Positions 1 to 8,022 of a DNA stretch of 64,000 nt are shown here, in pieces; positions within the stretch are counted from its first letter, which is position 1; the number at the start of each line of letters is the position of its first letter. A program made the translations under genes and the position numbers. Where the stretch lies: the NCBI GenBank assembly GCA_902613595.1, contig CACMHY010000006.1, positions 26,758 through 90,757 on the forward strand. Reading direction: 5' to 3'. The DNA is from an uncultured Bacteroidota bacterium. GTDB taxonomy: Bacteria; Bacteroidota; Bacteroidia; Flavobacteriales; Flavobacteriaceae. Below the pieces are notes generated by a model. The model had not been told where the DNA came from, did not search any database, and saw only the letters and a program-made list of their open reading frames with translations.

Positions 1-260
1 ATATTATCATTTCTAAATTTAGCCATTGACTTTTCAGTCATTTTTGTAACATCTTTACCATCAATAATTAATGAAGTTTCATTATCAGGATTTGGATCAT
101 CAAGAGTCCCTAAAATATTTAAAAGAGTTGTTTTGCCTGCACCAGAGGGACCAACAATAGTAACAATTTCTTTTTCTTCGACTTTAAGACTAATCTTATC
201 TAAGACTTTCAAATCCCCATAGTTTTTTGAGATATTATTTGCTTTCAAAAGTGTATTCAT
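1..260 (-). CDS. LolD-like ABC transporter ATP-binding protein (N-terminal part)
   Basis: The first 86 residues of an ABC ATPase are present; the gene runs off the left edge. A Walker A motif, GPSGAGKT, lies at residues 37-44, preceded by the usual N-terminal beta strands (NNISKNYGDLKVL). The wording of the N-terminus resembles LolD/MacB-type ATPases, which power lipoprotein release or MacB-like export from the inner membrane. The signature motif, Walker B and partner permease are outside the window, so the exact substrate is unknown. The ATG ends at 260 and a good promoter sits immediately upstream on the same strand (268-296). Confidence 0.85.
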   Translation of the reverse strand, partial: MNTLLKANNISKNYGDLKVLDKISLKVEEKEIVTIVGPSGAGKTTLLNILGTLDDPNPDNETSLIIDGKDVTKMTEKSMAKFRNDN

Positions 261-267
261 ACCATCT

Positions 268-296
268 CAAATTTAAAATATTATTGCTTATATCAA
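268..296 (-). promoter_or_regulatory. Bacteroidota-type promoter for the LolD-like gene
   Basis: On the minus strand a TTG (294-296) is followed after 18 bases by TAAATTTG (268-275), an exact match to the Bacteroidota consensus TTG-N17-20-TAnnTTTG. Using the offset seen at the SRP RNA promoter in this window (RNA start five bases after the final G), transcription would begin near 263, only about three bases before the ATG. The transcript would be almost leaderless. Confidence 0.6.
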
Positions 297-419
297 AGAA
301 TAAAAATAATTGACACTAGTAATAAAGTAATCAAGTTTAATAAATAAATATCAATCAAAAACTCAATATCACTAATTAATATTTCATTATTTTGTTTAAC
401 TTTAAAAAAAAAAAAAAAA

Positions 420-956
420 ATTAAAATCATCTATTTAGCAGGAGGTTGCTTTTGGTGTACAGAAGCAATTTTTCAAAATATTAAAGGTGTAATTGAGGTT
501 AAACCAGGTTATATCGATGGAACTGTAAAAAACCCTTCCTATGCACAGGTTTGTACAGGAAAAACAGGCCACACAGAGGCCATCGAGTTAAAATATAATC
601 CAAAAAATATCAATTTAGAAGATATATTTTTTATATTTTTTAACACTCACGATCCTACTACTTTAAATCGACAGGGTAATGATCTTGGTACTCAATATAG
701 GTCTGGTATTTATTACACAGATGTTAAACAAAAAAAGGTTGCATTTGAAATTATTAAACAAATAAATTCAGAAAAAATATATGAAAATCCCATCGTGACC
801 GAGGTAAAAAAAGCAACTCCTTTTTATATTGCTGAGGAGCATATAAATTATTACAGTCAAAATTCTAATCAAGCCTATTGTAGTTATACAATCACACCTA
901 AGATTAACAAATTAAAAACCTATTTTAATAACTATATTGATATAAAAAATGAATGA
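420..956 (+). CDS. msrA: Peptide-methionine (S)-S-oxide reductase MsrA, start codon unusual or lost
   Basis: The reading frame encodes an essentially complete MsrA, which reduces methionine-S-sulfoxide in proteins. The N-terminal catalytic signature GGCFWCTEA is present (bases 441-467), followed by the family's conserved [31 protein letters not shown] and AEEHINYY segments. It ends at TGA 954-956 and overlaps folE by eight bases. The oddity is the start: no ATG, GTG or TTG lies in frame between the upstream stop (345) and the catalytic motif. The frame passes through a run of 17 A (404-420). I placed the start at ATT 420, directly after this run, giving [10 protein letters not shown], which matches the usual family start position. 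Alternatively a one-base error or slippage in the A-run would connect a TTG at 392 to this frame. Confidence 0.8.
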   Translation: MKIIYLAGGCFWCTEAIFQNIKGVIEVKPGYIDGTVKNPSYAQVCTGKTGHTEAIELKYNPKNINLEDIFFIFFNTHDPTTLNRQGNDLGTQYRSGIYYTDVKQKKVAFEIIKQINSEKIYENPIVTEVKKATPFYIAEEHINYYSQNSNQAYCSYTITPKINKLKTYFNNYIDIKNE

Positions 957-1542
957 AAATTTTAACATCGAAACCTTACCAATAACCGATCAAATTAAAT
1001 CTTATTTTGAAGAAATAATTGATCTTTTGGGTGAAAATAAAAATCGTGAGGGCTTGTTAAAAACCCCAGAACGTGCATCAAAAGCACTAAAATTCCTTAC
1101 AGAGGGATATGAAAAAGATCCAGAACAAGTATTACAAAGTGCAATGTTTCAAGAAAACTACAATGAAATGGTTATTGTAAAGGATATTGAATTATACTCG
1201 CTTTGTGAACATCATTTGCTGCCTTTTTTTGGGAAAGCTCATTTAGCTTATATTCCTAACGGGCATATCGTTGGTTTAAGCAAACTCCCAAGGATTGTTG
1301 ACATATTTTCTAGAAGATTACAAGTTCAAGAACGTTTAACTGAGCAGATTTTGGATTGTATTAACACAACTCTTAATCCAAAAGGTGTCGCTGTAGTAAT
1401 CGAAGCTTCTCATATGTGTATGATGATGCGTGGGGTACAAAAGCAAAATTCAACCACAACAACTTCCGGTTTCAGAGGTGCATTTAAAGATACTGATACA
1501 CGTAATGAGTTTCTGAATCTCGTTAAATCAAATTTATCCTAG
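949..1542 (+). CDS. folE: GTP cyclohydrolase I
   Basis: This enzyme converts GTP to 7,8-dihydroneopterin triphosphate, the first step of folate (and queuosine/pterin) synthesis. The 197-residue length is normal. Zinc ligands are visible: Cys86 and His89 in LCEHHLLPF and Cys157 in SHMCMMMRG. The conserved [13 protein letters not shown]-terminal segment is present. The ATG at 949 overlaps the end of msrA (ATGAATGA), suggesting translational coupling. The 3' end overlaps the convergent DUF6787 gene by four bases. Confidence 0.96.
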   Translation: MNENFNIETLPITDQIKSYFEEIIDLLGENKNREGLLKTPERASKALKFLTEGYEKDPEQVLQSAMFQENYNEMVIVKDIELYSLCEHHLLPFFGKAHLAYIPNGHIVGLSKLPRIVDIFSRRLQVQERLTEQILDCINTTLNPKGVAVVIEASHMCMMMRGVQKQNSTTTTSGFRGAFKDTDTRNEFLNLVKSNLS

Positions 1543-1868
1543 GAATCTTTAAAAAAGCGTTTAAAGCCAATTTTTTTCAAGATTTTTTTCTCAAAATTCC
1601 AAAAAAAACGAAATTGAAAAAAGACAGCTCCCACTATTATTAATAAAAGTTGATATAGTGGAAAAATTACAATGATTCTTATGGACCAATAAATAATCTT
1701 TCCAAATGGTATAGATTCAAACTTTTCAGGCACGAGTTTTATAAAATTTAACAATGGCTCTCCTAAGCGAACACTTAATGAACCAGTAATTCCAAAAACA
1801 ATAAAAATAATAATCAGTTGGAAGTTAGAACTAACTCCCCATTTCTTCTTTAATTGACTGAAATACAA
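1539..1868 (-). CDS. DUF6787-like small membrane protein
   Basis: A 109-residue basic protein with two predicted membrane helices (about residues 18-36 and 60-85) and a Lys/Phe-rich C-terminus. The opening [21 protein letters not shown] is typical of a flavobacterial family that is sometimes mislabelled as prolipoprotein diacylglyceryl transferase; nothing here supports that enzyme, which is much longer. It follows serA on the same strand after ten bases and is probably co-transcribed with serC-serA. Function unknown. Confidence 0.75.
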   Translation of the reverse strand: MYFSQLKKKWGVSSNFQLIIIFIVFGITGSLSVRLGEPLLNFIKLVPEKFESIPFGKIIYWSIRIIVIFPLYQLLLIIVGAVFFQFRFFWNFEKKILKKIGFKRFFKDS

Positions 1869-1878
1869 TTTTTTAGAT

Positions 1879-2829
1879 TTATTTAAGCAATTTTGATATT
1901 TGAGTAGCTAACTCTTCACCTATTCGATTTTGAGCCTCAAGTGTAGCGGCTCCAATATGAGGTGTTAATGAAATTTTTTCATGCATTAGTAACTTTACCT
2001 CAGGTTTTGGTTCATTTTCGAAAGTGTCTAATCCAGCAAACGATAAATGACCGTCATCTAAAGCTTTTACAAGTGCTACCTCATCAATTACTCCGCCCCT
2101 TGCAGCATTAATTATTCCAGCACCTTTTTTCATTTTAGATATCACATTCGAATCTATAACATACTCTTGTTGAGCAGGAACATGGAGGGAAATAAAATCT
2201 GAATTTGTTATAAGTTTATCAAATGGCTGAATAATAATTTCAGCTTTAATACTCTGACCTGTTGAAATGCTTATTTCAATTGTTACCTTATCCAAGAATT
2301 TATCAGTTGCAATAACATTCATTCCTATTCCTAAAGCAATTTTAGCAACTTCCTGTCCAATTCTTCCAAAGCCAATAATTCCAAGGGTTTTTCCTCTTAG
2401 TTCTATTCCCTCAGCATATGCCTTTTTAAGACCTTTAAAATTGGCTTCGCCCTCTAAGGGCATGTTTCGGTTTGAATCAAATAAAAAACGCACACCCCCA
2501 TACAAGTGAGCGAATACGAGCTCAGCAACAGAAGCAGATGAAGCAGCCGGAGTATTTATTACATGAATACCTTTAGATTTTGCATATTCAACATCAATAT
2601 TGTCCATTCCTACACCACCCCGTCCAATTAACTTCAAACTTGGACAGCTATCAATAAGATCTTTTCTTGCAGTTGTAGCACTTCTTACAAGTAGCCCCAC
2701 TATATTATTTTCATTTATAAAATTAATTAGTTGCTCTTGAGCCACATTGGTTGTTATAATCTCAAATCCATTTTCAGTAAGATTATCTATGCCTGATTTT
2801 GAGATTCCATCATTTGCTAGAATTTTCAT
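1879..2829 (-). CDS. serA: D-3-phosphoglycerate dehydrogenase (short form)
   Basis: This D-2-hydroxyacid dehydrogenase most likely oxidises 3-phosphoglycerate to 3-phosphohydroxypyruvate, the first step of serine synthesis. The NAD-binding Rossmann motif GFGRIG is at residues 153-158, the RGG substrate Arg motif (AARGGVIDE) and the catalytic His segment (HIGAATLEA) follow. At 316 residues it ends after the catalytic core and has no C-terminal ACT domain, so serine feedback through ACT is not expected. It starts five bases after serC, which makes the next enzyme of the pathway, so the assignment is firm. Confidence 0.93.
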   Translation of the reverse strand: MKILANDGISKSGIDNLTENGFEIITTNVAQEQLINFINENNIVGLLVRSATTARKDLIDSCPSLKLIGRGGVGMDNIDVEYAKSKGIHVINTPAASSASVAELVFAHLYGGVRFLFDSNRNMPLEGEANFKGLKKAYAEGIELRGKTLGIIGFGRIGQEVAKIALGIGMNVIATDKFLDKVTIEISISTGQSIKAEIIIQPFDKLITNSDFISLHVPAQQEYVIDSNVISKMKKGAGIINAARGGVIDEVALVKALDDGHLSFAGLDTFENEPKPEVKLLMHEKISLTPHIGAATLEAQNRIGEELATQISKLLK

Positions 2830-2834
2830 AAAAA

Positions 2835-3902
2835 TTATTTACTTTTTTGTTCTAAAATTTGCATGCATTCAACTAAGGCTTTGACGCTACTTATTGAAAG
2901 TGCATTATACATTGAAGCACGATAACCTCCAACGGAACGATGACCTTTTATACCACTTATTCCAGCGTTTTGACATAATGTATCAAATGAATCTGCAAGT
3001 GACGGTTCAGATAAGTTAAAGGTAGCGTTCATTGTACTTCTACTCTCCTTATCAGCAAAACCTATGAATTTAGAATTCTTATCAATTTCATCATATATTA
3101 AATCAGCTTTTATTTTATTCTTTTTTCCTATCTCATCTAATCCTCCATTGTCTTCAATCCATCTAAGGGTTAAAAGACAAGTGTATACAGAAAATACAGG
3201 AGGTGTATTAAACATACTTCCTGATTTGATTTGTATGGAGTAATCCAGGATTGAAGGGATTTTTCTAGTAACCTTTCCCAATATATCTTCTTTTACAATT
3301 ACAAGAGTTGTTCCTGCGGGGCCTAGATTTTTTTGTGCGCCTGCATAAAACAAACTAAATTTAGAATAATCAAAATTTGTTGAAAAGATATCCGAACTCA
3401 TATCTGCTACGAGAGGTACTAAAGTTTCCGGAATTTCTTTAAACTGAGTTCCAAAAATTGTATTGTTAGTAGTTAAATGAAGGTAATCAAGATCGGCTGG
3501 AATACTATTGGTTTTTGGTATGTAGTTAAAATTTTTATCTTTTGAGCTAGCAACCTCAATTACTTCTCCTAACAATTGTGCTTCTTTGATTGCTTTTGTT
3601 GACCAAGTGCCAGAATTTATAAATCCAGCTTTTTTTTCTAAAAGATTGTAAGCAGACATTAAAAATTGTTGACTAGCACCACCTTGTAAAAACAATGCTT
3701 TGTAGCCTTTTCCTCTTAGTTTAGTTATATTAAGCGCTTTATCACACGCCTCATCCATTATATCAACAAAGTTTTTACTCCTGTGTGAAATTTCGATAAG
3801 TGACAATCCAGAGTCATCAAGTTCCTTGACCGCTAGAGAAGCTTTTTGCATTACCTCTTTAGGAAGTATAGAAGGGCCAGCACTAAAGTTATGGATTTTC
3901 AT
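2835..3902 (-). CDS. serC: Phosphoserine aminotransferase
   Basis: A PLP-dependent class V aminotransferase that converts 3-phosphohydroxypyruvate and glutamate to phosphoserine. The start NFSAGPSILPKEV is characteristic, and the PLP lysine is in GAQKNLGPAG about residue 190. The C-terminal GHRSVGGYRASMYNA motif is conserved. Length 355 is normal. It is first of a tight minus-strand cluster serC-serA-DUF6787. A perfect 21-bp palindrome containing a TAnnTTTG element lies 46-66 bases upstream. Confidence 0.95.
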   Translation of the reverse strand: MKIHNFSAGPSILPKEVMQKASLAVKELDDSGLSLIEISHRSKNFVDIMDEACDKALNITKLRGKGYKALFLQGGASQQFLMSAYNLLEKKAGFINSGTWSTKAIKEAQLLGEVIEVASSKDKNFNYIPKTNSIPADLDYLHLTTNNTIFGTQFKEIPETLVPLVADMSSDIFSTNFDYSKFSLFYAGAQKNLGPAGTTLVIVKEDILGKVTRKIPSILDYSIQIKSGSMFNTPPVFSVYTCLLTLRWIEDNGGLDEIGKKNKIKADLIYDEIDKNSKFIGFADKESRSTMNATFNLSEPSLADSFDTLCQNAGISGIKGHRSVGGYRASMYNALSISSVKALVECMQILEQKSK

Positions 3903-3947
3903 AATTTTTTAAATGATTTAATAGTGAGACGAAGGAATCTACAAAAC

Positions 3948-3968
3948 AATATTTTTGACAAAAATATT
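3948..3968 (-). promoter_or_regulatory. Perfect palindrome with -7 element upstream of serC
   Basis: Ten bases (3948-3957, AATATTTTTG) are repeated in exact inverted form (3959-3968) around a single central A. The minus-strand arm contains TATTTTTG (3959-3966), a consensus Bacteroidota -7 element, so a serC transcript could start near 3954. No TTG lies at the right distance. A symmetric site overlapping a promoter suggests an operator, but AT-rich symmetry can occur by chance. Confidence 0.4.
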
Positions 3969-4062
3969 ATTACTCAGATAATTTAAGTTAATTACACTGT
4001 TTTTTTTTTTCAGACTTGTTAACATTCAATTTCCTTTTTACGTCTCAGGTTTTCAGAATAAT

Positions 4063-5085
4063 TTACAAACTAATAAGAAATTCTAATGTGTCAATTTCGT
4101 CAGAATATTCAAATAAACTTGGCTTTTGTGATTCTCCAAATGAGATAGCATTTTTAAAATTTAAATTTGAAACAATGCACTGGACAGAATCTATATTTTT
4201 TGATAGTTCCATTCTTAATCCTTCTATCTCTTTATAATATTCATAATGTAAACACGCTATAGGAGCAGCAATTTTCTTATCCTCTTTTAAGATAAAAAAT
4301 CCATTGTCTTTAAAAGGCTCATTATTTAATGAAAGAATTGTTTTGTGGTAATTATAGTTGTTTAGATATTTAAAATTATTGATTACGCTCTCATGAGAGC
4401 GAAGACTTTTTAAAATTTTTTCTAAATCAAAACCAATTGGGATATATATTTTTGAAACATTTCTACAGCCCATCCCAAAATATTGCAGTATGTCAATACA
4501 AAGTTTATTTAGATCTTCAGCACTTTCTTTGCCGCTTAAAACCGCAATGCCATTTCTGTTTTTTCTTATGATGTTGGGGTATTTTTTAAAATAATAATCA
4601 AAATATCGGGCAGAGTTATTTGATCCTGTAGCAATTACAGCATCAAAATTCCTAATTATTTTTTTCTGATAAGTGAAGTATTCCTTTCCAATTTGACTTT
4701 CTAAAAAATCAGTCATGTATGGCATAAGTAAATCATCTTTTGAGGAACATTTTACAATCGATTTTAAACCGCTAACCCAAACGCAAATTAGATCATGTAA
4801 ACCAACCATAGGGATGTTTCCTGCCAATATAATTGCAACTGTTTTGTCTTTTTTTGACTCAAATTTGTATCTGCTTATCCAATCCAAAATTTTATCTTCT
4901 TCCAATGTTTCAGACCAAATACGAAATACATTCTCAATATTTTCTTGGTTAAACCAATCGTTTTTATTGATAGATTGCTCAATAATAGTCTGCAATTTTG
5001 TGTATTTGGGATTTAATCTGTCAAATTCTCTAAGATGTAGGCCTAATTTGATTAAAGCCTTTATTTGTTCTGAGTTTGTGTTCAT
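4063..5085 (-). CDS. LuxC-like acyl-CoA reductase
   Basis: A 340-residue protein of the LuxC/aldehyde dehydrogenase-like superfamily, which reduces acyl-CoA or acyl donors to aldehydes. Visible features are LAGNIPMVGLHDL (cofactor fold), ATGSNNSARYFDYYF, and the catalytic cysteine segment YFGMGCRNVSKIYIP. The gene is divergent from a ferredoxin, with the two starts 54 bases apart and back-to-back -7 elements between them. This pairing recurs in Bacteroidota to my knowledge. The physiological substrate is not known; luminescence genes are absent from the window. Confidence 0.82.
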   Translation of the reverse strand: MNTNSEQIKALIKLGLHLREFDRLNPKYTKLQTIIEQSINKNDWFNQENIENVFRIWSETLEEDKILDWISRYKFESKKDKTVAIILAGNIPMVGLHDLICVWVSGLKSIVKCSSKDDLLMPYMTDFLESQIGKEYFTYQKKIIRNFDAVIATGSNNSARYFDYYFKKYPNIIRKNRNGIAVLSGKESAEDLNKLCIDILQYFGMGCRNVSKIYIPIGFDLEKILKSLRSHESVINNFKYLNNYNYHKTILSLNNEPFKDNGFFILKEDKKIAAPIACLHYEYYKEIEGLRMELSKNIDSVQCIVSNLNFKNAISFGESQKPSLFEYSDEIDTLEFLISL

Positions 5086-5090
5086 TTGTC

Positions 5091-5121
5091 TTGTGGGAAA
5101 GTGATTTAGGCCTTATTTTTG
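5091..5121 (+). promoter_or_regulatory. Bacteroidota-type promoter for the ferredoxin
   Basis: TTG at 5091-5093 is followed after 20 bases by TATTTTTG at 5114-5121, an exact consensus match. The predicted RNA start near 5126 gives a 14-base leader before the ATG at 5140. On the opposite strand TACATTTG (5124-5131) matches the -7 consensus for the acyl-CoA reductase, though without a well placed TTG. The two elements are only two bases apart, so the divergent promoters probably compete. Confidence 0.6.
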
Positions 5122-5139
5122 AACAAATGTACACAAGAG

Positions 5140-5493
5140 ATGGCTATTATCATTACTGAAGATTGCATAAACTGCGGGGCATGCGAGCCTGAATGCCCAA
5201 ATACTGCTATTTATGAAGGTGCTGAGGACTGGCGATATAAAGATGGAACTTCACTAAACGGTGATGTTATCTTACCTAGTGGTGAAAATGTGAATGCAGA
5301 TGTTTTTCAAAAGCCTGTTTCTGACGAGTTTTATTTTATTGTTCCTAATAAGTGTACAGAGTGCAAAGGTTTTCATGAAGAGCCTCAATGTGCAGCTGTT
5401 TGCCCAGTTGATTGCTGTATACCAGATGAAAATAATATTGAGTCTGAAGAAAAGCTTTTGGGGAAGCAAAAATTTATGCACCCAAATAATTAA
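5140..5493 (+). CDS. 4Fe-4S dicluster ferredoxin
   Basis: A 117-residue electron carrier. The first cluster motif is CINCGACEPECPNTAIYEG near the N-terminus; the second set of cysteines is CTECKGFHEEPQCAAVCPVDCC, with the spacing of Alvin-type 2[4Fe-4S] ferredoxins that carry an insert between cysteines. I chose ATG 5140 (MAIIITEDC) rather than an in-frame TTG at 5119, because the TTG overlaps the -7 promoter element and the family starts at MAI. The 3' end overlaps the convergent deacetylase gene by 20 bases. Confidence 0.93.
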   Translation: MAIIITEDCINCGACEPECPNTAIYEGAEDWRYKDGTSLNGDVILPSGENVNADVFQKPVSDEFYFIVPNKCTECKGFHEEPQCAAVCPVDCCIPDENNIESEEKLLGKQKFMHPNN

Positions 5494-6319
5494 TAACTTC
5501 TTGACTTTTCCAGTTTACAAGTTTAATATTATTGTCATCCAATTTTTTTTTGCAGCTCTCACTTTTGAAGTAGTTGATATCATCATGTCTCCATTTTGCC
5601 CCAAAATTAGGGTGATCAATCGTGATTTGTCTCATCTCTTCACTATCATATGCAGGATGTATCAAGATAATTGATAATCCGTATGGCAAATTATCTAAAA
5701 TATTATCATAGAATTTATTCAGCCCATTACCTATGAATTCATCATATGAACCCATAAATACATTTTCAATAAATTTACCGCTTGAAAGATTTAATGAGTT
5801 AGGATCACCTCCTGCAACTGAAATCAACTTTTTACTTAAAAGTATAGGTAGATTGTATTCTTTTCCTAGTTTATAGTAAATTTCCAAAAGATCTTGTCTT
5901 AAACCTAAAGTATACATGTGTGAATCTAAATGACTAGGTTTCAATCCTATAGATATTGCAATATCAATTTGATTTTTTAATTCGGTATATACTTCATTTT
6001 TATCAGCATTTATTAATATATGATTTCGGTTTGGGTGAAAATATCCATTTTTATTAATTAGGGAATGAACTTCTTCTTTGTTTGAACACGGTTTAAAGGG
6101 ATAATTTTTCCATTCACCTGTTAATGTTAAGTGGATGCCATAATCTAAACTTTTGTTTTCTAAACAAAATTTAGCCATTTCATAAAACCATGGGCAGGGA
6201 ACCATTAGACTAGTTGAACTGATGCTTCCATTGATCATGCCATCTTGTGTTGCCAAATTTTCTGACCAAGCAAGACCAGCGTCATCTGCATGAATCATCA
6301 GATATTTTTTGTTTTCCAT
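5474..6319 (-). CDS. YdjC/ChbG-family carbohydrate deacetylase
   Basis: A 281-residue protein of the YdjC (ChbG/HpnK) fold, metal-dependent deacetylases of small sugars. The metal site is indicated by HADDAGLAWSEN near the N-terminus and SHLDSHMYTLG around residue 130; MVPCPWFYEMA and DYGIHLTLTGEW are further family motifs. No signal peptide is evident, so it is probably cytosolic. The substrate cannot be read from the sequence. Confidence 0.85.
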   Translation of the reverse strand: MENKKYLMIHADDAGLAWSENLATQDGMINGSISSTSLMVPCPWFYEMAKFCLENKSLDYGIHLTLTGEWKNYPFKPCSNKEEVHSLINKNGYFHPNRNHILINADKNEVYTELKNQIDIAISIGLKPSHLDSHMYTLGLRQDLLEIYYKLGKEYNLPILLSKKLISVAGGDPNSLNLSSGKFIENVFMGSYDEFIGNGLNKFYDNILDNLPYGLSIILIHPAYDSEEMRQITIDHPNFGAKWRHDDINYFKSESCKKKLDDNNIKLVNWKSQEVINYLGA

Positions 6320-6373
6320 TTGTTAGGATTTGATTTCTATCTTTTAAAATTAAAAGTTAATAAAAAAGAAAGC

Positions 6374-6381
6374 TATTTTTG
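6374..6381 (+). promoter_or_regulatory. -7 promoter element upstream of ychF
   Basis: TATTTTTG is an exact TAnnTTTG match. The predicted RNA start near 6386 would leave about nine bases before the ATG at 6395. No TTG is present at the expected -33 distance, so support is partial. Confidence 0.4.
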
Positions 6382-6394
6382 ATAAAAATTTTTG

Positions 6395-7489
6395 ATGAAA
6401 GCAGGGATAGTAGGTTTACCAAATGTTGGGAAATCAACATTGTTTAATTGTTTATCTAATGCTAAAGCACAGAGCGCAAACTTTCCATTTTGTACTATAG
6501 AGCCAAACGTAGGTGTTGTTAATGTACCTGATCTTAGACTTCAAAAGCTTGCAAAGCTTGTTAAACCTCAGAAAGTAATTCCAGCAACTGTAGAAATTGT
6601 AGATATAGCAGGATTGGTAAAGGGGGCTAGTAAAGGAGAAGGATTGGGGAATCAGTTTTTAGCTAACATTCGAGAAACTGACGCGATAATTCATGTATTG
6701 AGATGCTTTGATGATGAAAATATTTCTCATGTTGATGGATCTGTAGACCCTAAAAGAGATAAAGAAACCATAGATATTGAATTACAGCTTAAAGACTTAG
6801 AGACTATTGAAAATAGACTAAATAAAGTAGGTCGTTCAGCTCGATCAGGAAACAAGGATTCAATCAAAGAGAATAATATACTGATGCAAATCCGAGAAAC
6901 ACTTCAACAATCAAAAAATGTCCGAATTATGGATATAAATGAAAAGGACAGGATTGAATATGTGCAACCCTTACAATTAATAACTGATAAACCTGTATTA
7001 TATGTTTGCAATGTGGATGAGGCTTCAGCAAGTCAAGGAAACAATTATGTTGAAATAGTTAAAGAATTTGCAAATTCAGAAAAAACTAAGTTTTTATTTT
7101 TAGCAGTTAATATTGAAGCTGATATTAATGAATTAGAGAGTTTTGAGGAAAGATTACTTTTTTTAGAGGACTTGGGTCTTAAAGAGGCAGGAGCATCAAA
7201 ATTGATAAGATCTGCGTATAACCTTTTAAACAGACAAACATATTTTACTGCCGGTGAAAAAGAAGTTCGTGCTTGGACTATACCAGTTGGTGCTTCAGCA
7301 CCAGAGGCTGCTGGTGTAATACATACTGATTTTGAAAGTGGTTTTATAAAAGCTGAGGTAATAAGTTTTAGTGACTACATTCAATATGGATCAGAAATTA
7401 AAGTAAAAGAGGCGGGTAAAATTAGGGTAGAGGGAAAAGAATATTTAGTAAAGGATGGGGATGTTATTCATTTTCGATTCAATGTATAA
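6395..7489 (+). CDS. ychF: Redox-regulated ATPase YchF (Obg family)
   Basis: A 364-residue Obg-related P-loop protein that prefers ATP over GTP and associates with ribosomes. It has Walker A GLPNVGKST at residues 6-14, DIAGLVKGASKGEGLGNQFL (G3 region), a modified G4 motif NVDEAS, and the C-terminal TGS-like domain ending DGDVIHFRFNV. The start is ATG 6395 (MKAGIVGLPN); the in-frame TTG at 6392 gives only one extra residue and is unnecessary. Confidence 0.96.
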   Translation: MKAGIVGLPNVGKSTLFNCLSNAKAQSANFPFCTIEPNVGVVNVPDLRLQKLAKLVKPQKVIPATVEIVDIAGLVKGASKGEGLGNQFLANIRETDAIIHVLRCFDDENISHVDGSVDPKRDKETIDIELQLKDLETIENRLNKVGRSARSGNKDSIKENNILMQIRETLQQSKNVRIMDINEKDRIEYVQPLQLITDKPVLYVCNVDEASASQGNNYVEIVKEFANSEKTKFLFLAVNIEADINELESFEERLLFLEDLGLKEAGASKLIRSAYNLLNRQTYFTAGEKEVRAWTIPVGASAPEAAGVIHTDFESGFIKAEVISFSDYIQYGSEIKVKEAGKIRVEGKEYLVKDGDVIHFRFNV

Positions 7490-7521
7490 TTCTAGCAGGG
7501 GTGTTTTTTAAAATATAATTT

Positions 7522-7851
7522 TTAAATGGATAAAGAATCGTAGACTTTTACTTTCTCCCATAAGTGTTTAGCTTCTTCAATAAACAAAAGATGGTGAGGA
7601 TCAATTTGATATTTATTTTGATCCTCCAAAGAAGGAAAATTCACAATATAACAATAAGTATAGGAGCTATCAACCACATCGCGTTGTTCAGAATCTGCAG
7701 GAGTTCCCAAGTGACATGATATTGACAGATGGTTATTTCGAATTAATTTTTTTATGGCATTTTCAAATTTGAATCTATCTTTTTTATTGTTAGGATTTTT
7801 CAACCAAAACAAAACTGTGTGATATAATGTAGTATTGGATTTTAATGACAT
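7522..7851 (-). CDS. Dabb-family (stress-responsive alpha/beta barrel) protein
   Basis: A 109-residue dimeric alpha-beta barrel domain. YHTVLFWLKNP at the start, HLGTPADSEQRDVVDSSYTYCYIVNF in the middle and HHLLFIEEAKHLWEKVKVYDS at the end match the Dabb pattern. Members vary in function; no catalytic role can be assigned. It is convergent with ychF, 32 bases apart. Confidence 0.8.
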   Translation of the reverse strand: MSLKSNTTLYHTVLFWLKNPNNKKDRFKFENAIKKLIRNNHLSISCHLGTPADSEQRDVVDSSYTYCYIVNFPSLEDQNKYQIDPHHLLFIEEAKHLWEKVKVYDSLSI

Positions 7852-8022
7852 TATTATTTTTTCGATAAATGTAAACTATTTAATGTCAAAATAAATAATT
7901 AAAAATGTGGCTCGCTAATATCAGTTTCCAACTATTAACTTTTTAACAATATTGTCATGTCGATTGTTGATTTCTTGGGGGATAAACAGGTTTTCTTTAA
8001 TAAAGCAATAATTATATTAGCA

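Noticed and set aside
4016..4237. Plus-strand ORF overlapping the 3' end of the acyl-CoA reductase
   Set aside because: It is antisense to a conserved coding region and resembles nothing known.
5119..5139. TTG-initiated N-terminal extension of the ferredoxin
   Set aside because: The TTG overlaps the -7 promoter element and the added residues precede the conserved family start.
7957..8022. Longer N-terminus for ParE
   Set aside because: The 22 additional residues are unlike the family; the second in-frame ATG fits the usual start, though this is not certain.
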